Assembly: GCF_964355755.1 (NCBI RefSeq)
Contig: NC_092676.1
Span: forward strand, 26,208,288 to 26,272,287
From: Antedon mediterranea
Taxonomy: Eukaryota > Echinodermata > Crinoidea > Comatulida > Antedonidae
Direction of reading: 5' to 3'
DNA: 64,000 nt
This document shows, piece by piece, positions 46,501-58,700 of this stretch. Every line of letters starts with the position of its first letter. The stretch's first letter is position 1. Under the pieces are notes generated by a model that did not search any database, was not told where the DNA came from, and saw nothing but the letters and a program-made list of their open reading frames with translations. The position numbers and the translations under genes are program-made.

Positions 46501-49218
46501 AGTAAGCAGGCAAACTCAAGTGAAGCAATTCAACTATTGGAAGATTCACTAGCTCGAGATTACTACTTTCAAAAAGATAATAGTCTTGAGAGAAAGAAAG
46601 AAAACAGTGCAGTGCACAATGAAAGATTTGACCGCCATCCATCAGATGATAAAAGAGAAAATAGATCAAGCAGCAGAGATAAATCTGGAAATATGTACAA
46701 GAAAGAACGAGCGTTAAAGAAGGATGTTAGAAGTTTACCTCATAAAAGCAGTTCATCAGCTGATGTAAGAAGTAGAGAAACTGCTTCGCCGAGTAGAAAG
46801 AGAAAAGATCGAATCAGTGATCAATATTCAAACGGAACTGTAAACAACTATAAGAGAAAGGATAATACTAGAGAAGAACAAAAAGTTATTGATGAACCAA
46901 AATTAAAAGAAAGAAGAACAGAACATAAGGAATGCACTAGAGATGATAGTTTATCATTTAAAAGTAGATCTGAAGATAAACAATTAAGGACAGAAAGATC
47001 TACTTCAGTTGAACAAAAGTTGTCTGATAAAAAAAATGAAACTTCATCTAGATCTTCAACAAGTTCTACTCAAAAACATAAATTAGATGAAGACCATGCT
47101 AGGAAGTCTGATAAACGGGTGAATGAAAATAATTCTGTTAGGTCTGATTCTAAAAAAATGTCTTCAAGTGAGCGTGACCACAACAAGAGGTATGATAAGG
47201 AGGCGAATAGAAGGATGAAAGAACATGATCATGTTAGGTCAGATAGACAATCAAGCAAAGGTGTTCATTTAAACGAACCAGAGTCAGGGAGGTATTCATC
47301 AGGTGAAAAGCATCGAATTGAAAAAGAATATGAGAACAGAAGTACCAAAGACCATTCAAAGATATCAGAGTCTGATCAAAGACATAGAAATAAATCTTCA
47401 AAAGTAACTGATGAGAGAACACTTGATAAATTGTCACAGAAAGAAAGAGACAGAGAGCTTGAAATTCAAAGGAGAATAAAACAGCGGGAAAAAATGTCAC
47501 AGATGGCAGAAGACCGAAATAGAGATAGCAGAGACGAAAGGAATCGTTCATCTTCTAGAGATAAAGACAGACATAGTAGGTTGCAAGAATCAAGATTGGA
47601 TATTGATATTAGAAATAAAGAAAAAGAGAGGAAAAAAGATACTGAAAAAATGAGGGACAGTGATAGAGAAAGAGGACACTCTGATAGAAAAATGAGAGAT
47701 ATAGAAAGAGAAAAAAGAAACGTAGGAGAAGCAAGTAAAGGAAACGAGAAAGATAGAAGAAACCGAGATGAAATTTCTAAATCTGAAAAGGTGGAGAAAT
47801 CAAAAGATGACAGAAACTATACTCAATCAAGTATTAATAAAAGCAACAATGAAACAGCACTCCAGGATTCAAAAAGGTCTGAGAAAACTACTCATGTAAA
47901 CAGTCAAGAACATACTTCTGAACGGAGACACCAGAAACCTAAAATTGATGTAGAAAAAACTGAGAAAAAATATAAGAAATCTCCTTCAACAAAAGGGAAA
48001 GGTCACCATCTTCCTACATTACGACATCTTGAACATGATGACAGCAGCAGTGAAAATGATACAAGAATCATCGATGGTCATTCTTCTGAATCTTCTGAGA
48101 TCCATACACAGTCCCAATTGGATTCAAAAGAAAATATGGATGATGAACAACTATCTAGAACTCCTCAGAATGTGGACACTTCTGCCAATGTAGAAAGTGA
48201 TCGCAGTCTCAGTGATATTGATAGTGAATGCTCCCAAACTGATAATTTAACGTTAGTCGATGATAAAGAACATTTTGATACTATGCAGGATAACTCTCCT
48301 AAGAATACACAAAAACACAGTGATAAAGATAAATTTGAAAAAAGGACAAAAACTATGATTCTTAAGAAAGAAAAAGGTCCATTAAAAGAATCTAGTAAAC
48401 ATTCCAATACTGAATCATCAACGGCAACCGTCGGCTCTTTATCAGAAGAAGTAAAAGGATCTGAAAAACCGAAAACTATTTCAAGCAAGAAGAAAATTAA
48501 AAAGGATAGTTTGAATGAACAGTCAAATAAGGAGGAAACAAAAAAAAGAAAACCCTTAACAAAAACTGAAAAGTCTCAATCAGATAGTAGTGCACTCGTG
48601 ACTACTGGTGATATATCAGACACTAGTAATGTAACACCTAGCAAGGATAAAATTAGTAATAAGAAACGAAAAAGGAAAGTAAAAGAGGTTTCAACAAGCA
48701 AAAATAAGGTGAAGAAACAGAAGAAAACTGAAAATAACCAAAAAGACATTCTAGATACAGAGGCTACGGAACATACTATTTCAACTGGAAATGAGAAGAA
48801 AATGGAGGATGTGATGAGTGATGAAATAATAATGACACAAGAGGACAATATAAGTGAAGAGGTCATGTTGCAAAATGAAGAACAAGAAGATGAAACAATG
48901 CAAGAGGAGAAAGTGACAGAAGAAGAGGAAGGATTGATGCAAGATGAAGTAACTACAGCAAAGGATGATTCTCAACTTGAGGAAGGAGAGTTATCGGAAG
49001 GGGAGATTAAATCTGATTCAGAATCAGAAATTTCTCCTGATACTTTCAAACCAAGTAGTCATAGGCACAACAGAGGTGATGAACGAAGGAGGCCGACTTT
49101 TGCAGGAAAATCAAAGGATCTTCGGCACTTGATCACAAAGAGAGACGGTCATAAAAGAAGTAAGGATTATTACCGTGGCGAGAAACTGCACAGGTCTAGA
49201 AGTGACCACCGATATTGA
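43551..49218 (+). CDS. FLASH/CASP8AP2-like histone pre-mRNA processing factor
   Basis: Coding exons 43551-45353, 45522-45596, 45891-46006, 46368-49218 join to about 1,614 residues. Residues about 582-665 carry the FLASH signature: LDLY, then a coiled coil with LLKVEELKSSLQKLIKQ, ENLKLRRNISSLYKTAQGEI and KRKDMEIAALVRK. This resembles the human FLASH segment (LDLYEEI ... [28 protein letters not shown] as I remember it). That region binds LSM11 of the U7 snRNP and recruits the histone pre-mRNA cleavage complex in histone locus bodies. Flanking it are long, charged, low-complexity segments: an acidic start, K/S/E/D repeats (42-residue tandem unit), and a C-terminal tail with LEEGELSEGEIKSD and an RRRPTFAGKSKDLRHL segment. 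Unusual for FLASH, about 570 residues precede the LDLY motif. A non-coding 5' exon ending at 43118 (AAGAG|GTATGT) spliced to the TTTTTTTAAG acceptor just before the ATG is likely. Other RS-like nuclear proteins are less good matches. Confidence 0.8.
44283..44700 (+). repeat. 126-bp in-frame tandem repeat in the FLASH-like gene
   Basis: GATGTCCATAAAAAAG recurs at 44283, 44409, 44535 and 44649, giving spacings of 126, 126 and 114 bp. Each full unit encodes 42 residues rich in K, S, D and E (motifs SDVHKK, KKTKSHESSLDEKPRRED). The shorter last unit has lost four codons and the frame is kept. Degenerate copies of parts of the unit continue to about 45100. Confidence 0.9.
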
Positions 49219-49361
49219 GTGGTTGAGTGAGTAATTAAAAGTACTAAACTGGTATTTTACCTCGGAAGTGTCTTCTATCTACTGTATAGACCAGGAAACA
49301 GATTGTTCTGTCACCTATTTGTTGCACATATTGAAATATTGGTGTCTAATTAGTTACAGTA

Positions 49362-49526
49362 AAGCGTTGTCTACACATCAAACTTTATGGGACAAAAAAA
49401 TGTGATGTGCCCATATATTGACATGATGATGTCATATCACTACCATATTTGGCAATATCACTACCATATTTGGGCACATCACACCTTTTTTTGGTCAAAC
49501 TAGTTTGATAGTGGAGACAGAGCTTT
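49362..49526. mobile_element. MITE family 1, full-length
   Basis: About 145 bp after the stop codon of the FLASH-like gene, so probably within its 3' UTR. Confidence 0.85.
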
Positions 49527-49937
49527 TATTACTGTATAATAATATCTCAGGGTTAGTCTCCCAGTAATTAAATTTCCTAGAACTGGAAACTTTAGCAAAC
49601 AATGTGCCATGACCTTGGGCATATGCAAATTGAGTGGTCGTCGTCTAGACCTAGAATCTGCAAAAATTTTAATTAAGTGAGTCCTCATGCACACAAATTA
49701 ATTAACATGTTGCCACTACAGTTGATTCTTGGTCGTCACAAATTGAAACCTATTATACTAGTGGTAGGTATTAAATTTCACCTTGTCTTAAACTTGGGTG
49801 CTGCTATGTAAACTAAAAAAAAAACTGTATGCTAATGCTAGAAAAAAGTTGGAATGTATTTTAAACATAGTTAATATTTTGTCAGCCTCTAATCCAACCA
49901 TTCTAGTCAGAAATTATATAATTATAGAATTTTATAC

Positions 49938-50103
49938 AATCAACTCTCCAAATACCGGACACCTCTGGGCTGGCCTAGTATGTCTGGTTTTCCGGAAAGG
50001 CTGGTATTCTGAATGTGTTTTTAATGGTGAAAATGAATTTGGGACCCTTTGGTCCTCAAGAGAAGTCTGGTTTTGGGAGAGTCTGGTATTGGGAGAGTTG
50101 ACT
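49938..50103. mobile_element. Short TIR element
   Basis: CAACTCTCCAAATACCGGAC at the left and GTCTGGTATTGGGAGAGTTG at the right are inverted copies; the interior is also partly palindromic. The longer open frame across it is a by-product. Confidence 0.7.
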
Positions 50104-50638
50104 ACTTGCATCTGGTGTAGTTATGTTGATCATGCCATTGGTGTATTTAATTTGTATGTATATGGTATTGTCCCAATATTTTTACAATTAATATAATCTA
50201 CTTTCTACTCAGACTGGACCAGGTGTTCTGCCATCTTTTATATTCTAGAAGTGTGCACAATGTGCTGCTAGTGTTAATTATTAATATAAAGAGCCCGGTG
50301 TTTGAGAATGAGTACACCCCCTCAAGCAATTTATCAATTATACCTGTATATTGTTTACAATATGTAAATAATTGTAGGATTAAATATAAAGAATTGTATA
50401 TTTAACAATGAAGATGTTGTGTTCTTTTGTTTCTTATTATAGGCAGCTATGATAAATGTGGTTTTTTTTCCTTTGATAGATAATTGCAGTTGTTTTAAAT
50501 CAAATAGAATATTTTGTATTCTACCTTTATTGTATTATATTAATTATAAATGTTTTTCATATTTTTAATGCTTTATGTTTGTCTTAGGATATGGTCTTTT
50601 TGGGATACTTTATTTTGTGATATGAAGTATAGTTCATT

Positions 50639-50672
50639 CATGGAGGTATAAAAATATTTTTATACCTCCATG
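50639..50672. repeat. Perfect 34-bp palindrome
   Basis: CATGGAGGTATAAAAAT followed directly by its exact reverse complement. Confidence 0.9.
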
Positions 50673-51114
50673 GTTTATTGTTCCTATATTTTTTTCCTTT
50701 TTAAATCCAATTTGGTGGGAGTTGTGTCTTACCATTTTTGTGCCAAAATATTAATCTAATTAATTCCTTGGTAAATACAGATTTATGTGATTATTATTTA
50801 CAATGTATTGTAATTGACATCATCAGCAAATTAATTTAAAAGTTGCAAAACAGTAACTAAACTGTATAAACAAATATGAATTAATTTCAGTATATTGAAA
50901 CAGATTTTGATTTTATTATATTTCAGTTCATTTGTGTTTAAAATGTTAAGAAAGATAGAGTAAATAAATTGTTGATTTATTCTAGATTTTGGCCATGCTT
51001 GTTTTATTCTAATTTCTGTTTGGAAATGGAGACGTTCCATACTTGGATGGATCGTCATACCATGTCATGCATGAATGGTTCGGTGGCAATCGTGTGGACG
51101 GAAACGAGATAAAC

Positions 51115-54100
51115 ATGGAACAAAAGTTTGTTGAAATTCAGGAAATTTCAGCACCGCCTGTACATTTATTCAAAGATAATTATCTTATAAAAGGTTTGGA
51201 ATGCATCCAACTGTGATTTAGCTTTTTAGCAGTTATTTATAACATATCATTCAACAGCTAGGCTAGGCCTACTAGCCCTAACCGTACCCAACCCCCACCA
51301 CCACCCAAGCACTCCGTCCGACCTACCGTACATATGCATAGGCATAGACAATAATTACTGTGGGGCTTGGCCTAGAGTTTTTAAACAGAACTGAATTTAT
51401 CGTTTGGGTTAAAAACCTCCTAATTAGTGTTAGGTCCGTATTATTATAATATATTTTTCCAACTTAAAATATCATATCACTAAAACTTTCACAAAATTCA
51501 TATATTATTAATATTAGGCCTAATAAGAGGCCTAGGCCTATATATTAATGATATTATTATTGGATTTATAAACCTAGACACTTTTTTACATATCATAATA
51601 ATTGTTGTTTATGCTTACTTTTTTTAGGAATACCATTAGTAATAACAGACGTTGCAAATAAGTGGCCATCGTACAATTGGACTCTAGACTCTCTTTGTAC
51701 ACGTGCAGGTGATAATGTTAGTGTTATGCGCGATTTGAACGATTTGCGCAATTTGAAATTGCGCAAAAAAAATCCTTGCGCAATTTGAATTGAAACATGT
51801 GTTTCAAATTGCGCAAGCAACGTATTAAATTGCGCAAGTAATCTGCAAATTGCGCAAGGTTTTTCGACAGATTGTGAAATCATGCACACCCATATTTTTA
51901 TAGTAATTTCTAAGAATGATTCAAAATTAAAGATAAATATCGCATTTCCTTATTTTAGTAGTGCAAATATTGTTATAAGTTAGCATACCGTCGAAGAACC
52001 GACGAAGGAAAACGAAGCGGTGGTGTTCCACCAGGCGGGCGCGGCGCGGGCGGCCGGCTATACTACTCTAGCCTAGCTAGGGTCTGGACTACTGATACTG
52101 ACTAGGTTACATGGCCTAGCTTAAACTAATATTAAAAACTTAAAAAGTGAGTATTAAACATTATCTTCATTGAAATGGTCTTATTTATATAATAAAATAC
52201 TAAATTTTAAACTCCTCTGCCTAGGCCTAGCCTAGAGCCATGTATGGGAAAATTTATAGTTCGTTTTCAAATTGCGCAAAGGTGTCATATTGCGCAAGAA
52301 CTATCTTGCGCAATTTACAAATTGTGCAGCGCAATTTAAAATTGCGCAAAGATTTTCTTGCGCAATTTGAAATTGCGCAAGTTGATTGCGCAATTTGAAA
52401 TTGCGCAAAAAAATCCTTGCGCAATTTAAAATTGCGCAAGAATTCTTTGCGCAATTTAAAATTGCGCAAGGATTTTTTTGCGCAATTTCAAATTGCGCAA
52501 ATCTTTCAAATCGCGCATAACATTACTTTCGTCCGACAAAACACAAATTGTACAGATTATAGGGTAAATAAATATAATCAACCATTTTTTTCAGGAAAAT
52601 ACTCATCAAACACTCCATACTGCCCACCATAAAACTACCAAATTTACCGAGTTACAATTTCATCTTTCCCTTGTTACCCAATGACTGTTATTCACCCATT
52701 AATACAGTAATAAAGTGATTCATTTGAATTATTCAGGCTGGAAAAATTTACAAAATAAGGAAAAGCACCCTTCGAGAATATATTGATGACATCAGAGCTG
52801 AGAATAGTCGGTCAATTAATTCATACCTAGCGGTACAGAACATCAAGAAAGCATTTCCTCAAATTCAGGTAAAGTATACGTAATGAGATAATGCCCGGGA
52901 GAGGTGCGCCATGGATGCATCAATTTACAAATAATTATTACAAAAAACCTAGATTGTACATCACATCAATGAATAATAGTGTCAATGTCCGTCATTTTAC
53001 CACCCACCATATCATGAACAACATTATCACAATGCGTCAAAATGGGTGCGTCATGATCACATAAATGTAATTCACTTTTTTACGCAGGGGTGTGTCGCCT
53101 ATTCATAAGGTATAACACACATCGGACAAATGACACCTCCCGGGGGTCGTATAGTGGGTCATAAAATTGACAAGTGAGTGTTGTATCATTTGAAACAATA
53201 AATTGTAAATTAATTCTGGTTTATTAACAGGAAGATGTACCAATTCCAGGATATGTCAGTAAGGTTCATGGGGGCCCCTTCATGTGGATTGCGAGAAAAG
53301 GACACTATGGTAATAGAGCAAGTTTATTTTTTTTTTAAACAAAATGATTACTGTACTAGCATTATTAGATTCTGCAGTAATATTTAATTTAAATTTAAAC
53401 TAAGTGTACTTAATTTACTTGTTTTTACATTTCAAAGAGTATTGTCATTTCGATCCTGACGATGGGATGTTGGTGATGCTTAAAGGTTGTAAGCGAGTGA
53501 AACTCTTTGGCTGTGACCTTTCAACTATGTACCCAAATGATTTAGGGTCAAAGGGAAAGACTATACAGGCTCAGGTTAATTGTAATGACCCTGATTTTAA
53601 AGTTCATCCAAATTTTTGCAATGCTGTTTGCTATGAATGTGTTTTGAAGCCAGGACAAATGTAAGTAAAATATGTCTGGTAGTCATAATCATGATTTATG
53701 TACATTAGAACCCTATTAAATATTGACAACTTTTGGACCCAACAAAGTATCTCCTTAATTGAGGTGTTCCCCTGAATAGAAGTATCCCTTGGATAGGGGA
53801 TGTTATGTTGAAACATACCTGCATTGCCCCTTGTTCTAGGTAGGAATATTTGTCTCTGTATTTTTTCTTGCAGGTTATTCATTCCAGCATTCTGGTGGCA
53901 TCAGGTGACATCACTTGATGTCTGTATCTCTGTCAACTACTTCTTTGGCGATTCGGGAGAAAATATTTATCTTACAAAAATAATGGTTAGTTAATCATCT
54001 AAGCTATTAATTCAGTCTTTGTTAACTTTTTAACATAAAAATACTATTTTTCATCTACATTTTAAGCTACACCGTATTAAATCATTTGTCGGGATCTGAA

Positions 54101-54456
54101 CCACGGACTTTGGTTCTGGTAAGCAAGCATGTAAACCACCAAGCCACAGTACCACTAACAAAACTATTATTCCATTTCAGAAACCACCACAATGGGGTGC
54201 CTTCTCTTATTGGCTTTTAAATATTGTTGAGCAAAACAGAGATTTTGAATCTTTTCAACGTGTTTTGGCAAATCTTTCTGAGTCAATTCCAGCATTCTTT
54301 ATGAAGATCTGGCACGAGATCCCTACAGAGGAACAAGTAAAAAAACTAGTAATACTGATTATGAACTATTTAGAAATCACTGAATTACCGAAGGAAACGA
54401 TTAAATTAAAAAATCCTCCGTTGTTGAAAATCAGAGGTTTGTTATGGCGATCATGA
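51115..54456 (+). CDS. JmjC-domain Fe(II)/2OG oxygenase (cupin-8 type, TYW5/HIF1AN-like), exon 2 interrupted by a transposon
   Basis: Exons: 51115-51193, 51628-51720 continued at 52526-52563, 52737-52868, 53231-53309, 53438-53660, 53874-53985, 54181-54456. Removing the 805-bp insertion restores 343 codons in frame. Seen: the iron triad as HFD (His144, Asp146) and WWH (His224 in PAFWWHQV), basic LKGCKRVKLF after the first two ligands as a 2OG-binding candidate, and conserved GGPFMWIARKGHYE and SYLAVQNIKKAFPQI. Size and motifs fit small JmjC hydroxylases such as TYW5 or HIF1AN relatives; the substrate cannot be read from the sequence. As the genome stands the reading frame enters the element and stops at a TGA after about two dozen codons, so the allele may be null unless the element is spliced out. 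The ATG at 51115 has the better context (AAACATGG); an in-frame upstream ATG at 51067 would add 16 residues. Confidence 0.78.
51721..52522. mobile_element. TIR element inside a coding exon, built of palindromic GCGCAATTT units
   Basis: The ends are inverted repeats of about 60 bp starting (G)TGTTATGCGCGATTTGAA on the left and the same from the right on the other strand. It is flanked by TTA on both sides, as in PIF/Harbinger-type insertions; a longer, imperfect target duplication is possible. The interior has about ten copies of a near-20-bp palindrome (GCGCAATTT.AAATTGCGC), an AT-rich core and a short GC-rich stretch near 52020-52065. No transposase is seen. The repeated LRNFKLRK-like frames here come from the palindromes and are not protein. 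Confidence 0.8.
54085..54165 (-). mobile_element. tRNA-derived SINE remnant
   Basis: The minus strand reads GGTGGTTTACATGCTTGC, then GTGGTTCAGATCCC as B box. It ends about 15 bp before the last JmjC exon. Confidence 0.55.
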
Positions 54457-54675
54457 TAAATGTTTTATAAATCAAAGTTGAATCAACTCTGGTGATATTT
54501 ATGTCACTTCTTATAATGAAATGGAAGGATATTGCAATAGGTAGGTGCAATAAAATTAGAGATCCTCATTGAGAAGAAAGTAGAACCTGTTCCAGGAGAA
54601 TCGCAAGTTTTAATGTACAGTATATCTTAAATCTTTAAAAAAAATTCAATCGTTCTTTGTTTGTGCAAGGAACTC

Positions 54676-54880
54676 TAACAACAGGACACTGAGCTCGCCT
54701 TGCCAAGATAGGAACTCATAACAGTCCTTTGATCTTATGTCTGGCTGCGACAAAAACCAACACTACTAAACTATGTACATGTTCTTTGCGGCAAGCAGTG
54801 TTTGTTATAGAGCATTGAACTGATTGTGTCGCAGCCACAGATACACCCTTTGATCTCCGGAGCTAAGCATCATGTTGTTA
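54676..54880. mobile_element. TIR element family 3
   Basis: Ends TAACAACAGGACACTGAGCT and inverse; interior palindromic around GGCTGCGAC / GTCGCAGCC. Lies just downstream of the JmjC gene stop. Confidence 0.75.
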
Positions 54881-55333
54881 CATTTCCTTGGTTCATGTGC
54901 TTCCATTTGTAGATACTATTCATTTTTAATATGTATATATAAATTATATAAATAAAATAAATATTTTTACAGTATAAACATTTACTCATAAATTGTGAAT
55001 GTAAACACAGGAACATAATTTGTATTCATATATTTCTTTTATTGATTACTTGCAGACATATGGCATGCTACACGGGCATAAAATAAATAAAAATTATATC
55101 ATATTGACAAATAAAACTGTATATTTGAATTTAAAATAATGAAATTACTTTCCATGATTTGACTGTATGCTTGACTATGCTTTATTCTCGTCATAAACAC
55201 ATCAAGCCTGTTTATGTAGTTGTTTGAAAGACAGCTCCAAAAAGTACATGTGCAGTTTATTTAACGCATAGTATACAGTACAGACAATTGGTTTTTGAAG
55301 ATGTACTTTGGTATGAAACATGGCAATTTGGTG

Positions 55334-55466
55334 TAAAGCTCCATCTACACTATCAAACTAGTTTGACAAAAAAAGTGTGATGTGGTCAAATATGGTAGTG
55401 ATATGACATCATCTTGTCCATATATGGGCACATCACATAAAGTTTGATAGTGTAGACAAGGCTTAA
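55334..55466. mobile_element. MITE family 1, full-length
   Basis: Between the convergent JmjC and TRAPPC10 genes, downstream of the TRAPPC10 stop. Confidence 0.85.
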
Positions 55467-55717
55467 GTCATGCAGGCTACCAGCACCAAAGTGTATTGGC
55501 ATTACACTATTAACATCTTGTTTTAAGTTGTTCAAGAGAGAAGAAAAACACTAGGTTAACACTGCCAAGACTCTATTGCACTCAAGGAAATAGTATGTAT
55601 AAATGTGGGTCATTAGTCCAATGTCAATACTATCTGTCGGTTTTAATTGGTCTCACCATAGAGGTATACCTCCATGCTTTCATAACAAATGTGCAGTAAC
55701 TATCTCCTTGAGAATTG

Positions 55718-58700
55718 TTATGGTTGAACTACATTTACAGTGCTCTCATTGTTCTCTGGTAACACATGTACCTGCATGGCATGGCTCTTTAGATACACCT
55801 GTCCAAGAGGAAACGGTTGGAGTGACGGTAACTTTTGATTGCTGCTGTCGGGCGTGTCAAACTTGTCGTCCTCTATTGACGAGTTGTTATCTATGTTGGT
55901 CATCGTTAGTTTGGTCACTGGTAGTGTATCTGCAACAAGTGGAAACAAAATATTAGTATTTTATTTTTATGGAGACTTCAATTTATACATTTTCAAGATT
56001 ATTTCCTCATTTCAAAATTGCTTCAAATTAAACAACTCATCAGTAAATGTTGAAAATAATGTAATATACTATTAAGCTCTGTTAAACTTTATGCAACAAA
56101 AAAACGTGATGTGCCTGTATGAAACTGGACAGTGGTCTTGCACGCCACCCGATGAACGTCTTTGTAAATGCGGCAAAGTGCTGACCGAGCTTCACGCATT
56201 ATGTGAATGCCCATTTACTGCACACATACGCCAAACTTATAATATACATTGTCATAGCCTTGTGTTTTTATTCTCTATTGAACCTTTATTACTGTCAAAA
56301 TTTGTTTTTGAAGTTCTTAAAGTTATTGAAAATATTATTTAAGTTGTTATTGCTATTTTCATGCTTGTATCGCCTACTATTTGTATGCCATGTTGGACAC
56401 TGTTATCCCCAGTTGTCAATAAAAGATAACAATAATATGTACAGTATGGACATGATGATGTCAAATCACTACCATATTTGTTATTTATTTATACGGGTAA
56501 TCTCTTCAGTCAAAGACTGGTCTCTCAGATCAGTTGCTATATGTGTACTAGTGTAGACAGAGATTTAGATCCTGTGAATTCTTACAGGAGTTCTCACATA
56601 GAGTGGTGTACTATGCATTATATAAATCAATCAACTTCATATCTAGGTATGCAGTAAAGTTCTTACCTTCACTTGTATCCTGTTGTATATACCTACTTAG
56701 CTTCACGCCGGGTAGTGGTAAGTATCCAGCAGTTAGTGGTATCACTTGCAACGAAAGCTCCGTCAAATTCTTCTCTATTGTAAGAAGCCCGTTATTTTTC
56801 CCGCATACAGCCCACATATTTGAATCCGTGACCAACTCGTACATGAGGGGAACGTCCTTTTGTACTGAATCATCGGTCACTTGAATGTTGAGTTGTAGAT
56901 CGCAGAGTTTTCCGGCACGGCACATTGGATCGCTGTTGCTTGGAGAAACGGTAGAACTGATGATGTATTGCGTCTGAAATAAAATAGAAGTAATACTTAT
57001 TTCCAAATTTACGGTTAGAGGAAAAATGTGGTCATGTTACAAGAGTTGTCAAAACAATATAGATTATCTGATAAAAATCCTAGAAAGTAGGAAACCTTTT
57101 GCCATTTTCCCCTGACTGTTTAGCCTAAATGAGAGGGCGAGATTATACTCGAGCATGGAATTATACTCTATATCTTAGATATGACGTATGCCTTTATGTG
57201 TAAAGCTCTAAAACTAGTTTGATAAAAAAATGTGATGTGTCCAAATAAGGTAGTGATATTGTCAAACATGTCCATATATGACCACATTACATTTTTTTGT
57301 CACATAAAGTTTGATAGTGTGGACAAGGCTTTAGAAAGAATTACGTGAACATACTGTGAATTCCTGTAACGTAAAGTTGTACATGTGAACTTGATGCATG
57401 TCTATCGGCGGTGTTGGGTATATAAGCTCGTACTTAATTGTAAACTGGCACTGCAGAGAATCTGGTAGTGTGTCATCGGAGACGAGTGTCCACATGTACG
57501 ACATTGTGCAAGATGGTAGCAACACCTACGATAAATAAAAAAGAGAATTAGCATGACTTCGGTAAACTAATTTTCTTGCTCTGGTGATCTTATCTTATAA
57601 AGAGAAGAAATAATCAAACCTTTTCCACTGGCTGGTGTAGATGTTGCAAGGTGATATTTGATTGGTTAGGAGAATTAAGCGCTGGATCAGTTAAGCGGAA
57701 CTTTGCGTGGCATACATTTTCTATAGATACTTGAATGAACTTTCTGTTATAAAAGTAAAAATAAAATAAAATAAATAAAGCAATGAAAAAATGACAATGC
57801 TGTGGGTATCAGTGGCTGGATCTCAATAGAGATACAAAATAAAATATGCAAAAACCTAATTCAAATTAAAATAGCCAGACAAATTTTCAGAGCTTTCGGG
57901 CAACACTAGCCCTTTATCATCAGTGCAATAAGGTAAGATAAATAAACATTTTGGATCAATAAATAAGGCTAAATTGTTGGTAGGTACCTTTTGCCCGCTG
58001 TTCTTAGGTTATGACTTATCTTGAATGGTTGTTGGAAATTTAAGGTGGATACAACAGTTTCAGCCCATGGACACCATAACGTCATCTATATAGAAATAAA
58101 GGATAAAGAAGCAGTACACATATTATAATATTATAAATACCATATTTTTCCAAGACTCTCATTCTTAATTTTTCAGAAAAAATTTCTATTAATAGTTACC
58201 TTTTGTTCCAGTTGGTTTGTTTCCTCATCATTGTCTCCTCCTACGGATGTTAGAGGCGCCCTCACCATCATTATAAGCTCCGTATCGTTATACGCATCTG
58301 TCTCAGGTAGATTGATATCAGCGCCCTTGCTACATGGTATGATGCTATACGTTGACTCTTTCTTATTAAGTATCTCTAGTTGACCAATCGTCTGGATGGA
58401 AATTGCATCACCTGACTTGATATTGTAATACCCTGTAGAGATGAAAACCTTAAGATCCTGGGGAACTCCTGCCAACAGAGGGTGACCTGAAAAGAGTTAT
58501 GCAGTTGAAGTTCATGCGACACCAAATTTTGATAATTTTTCTTCTTTTTTTTCATTATGATTGAATAAAGTTACTAAGATATATCAAAAAGTTTCAATAG
58601 TATGTCACTTACTATTATTTCCAGCAACAATGACCTTTGGCTCCTGTGTGTTCACTAAGAACCTTGTGTCAAAGGTCAATTTTGGTAGTAGGAACTCCAG

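Larger units (their letters stand above)
49219..51066. other. Intergenic region between the FLASH-like and JmjC genes
   Basis: Holds a MITE family 1 (49362), an element with ends CAACTCTCCAAATACCGG and the inverse at 49938-50103, and a perfect 34-bp palindrome at 50639-50672. No further gene seen. Confidence 0.55.
54457..55717. other. Convergent intergenic region, 3' flanks of the JmjC gene and TRAPPC10
   Basis: Contains the family-3 element 54676-54880 and MITE family 1 at 55334. AATAAA near 54948 on the plus strand and TTTATT (AATAAA on the minus strand) near 55257 are candidate poly(A) signals for the two genes. Confidence 0.5.

Noticed and set aside
47234-48975. Several minus-strand open frames opposite the FLASH-like gene
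   Set aside because: Antisense shadows of a low-complexity K/S/E-rich coding exon.
51025-51060. Upstream ATG codons in the JmjC first exon
   Set aside because: Out of frame or quickly stopped; the in-frame ATG at 51067 is possible but in poorer context than 51115.
52254-52632. Open frames with repeated LRNFKLRK motifs
   Set aside because: Translation of the palindromic repeats of the transposon, on both strands; only the last part (from 52526) is real JmjC coding sequence.
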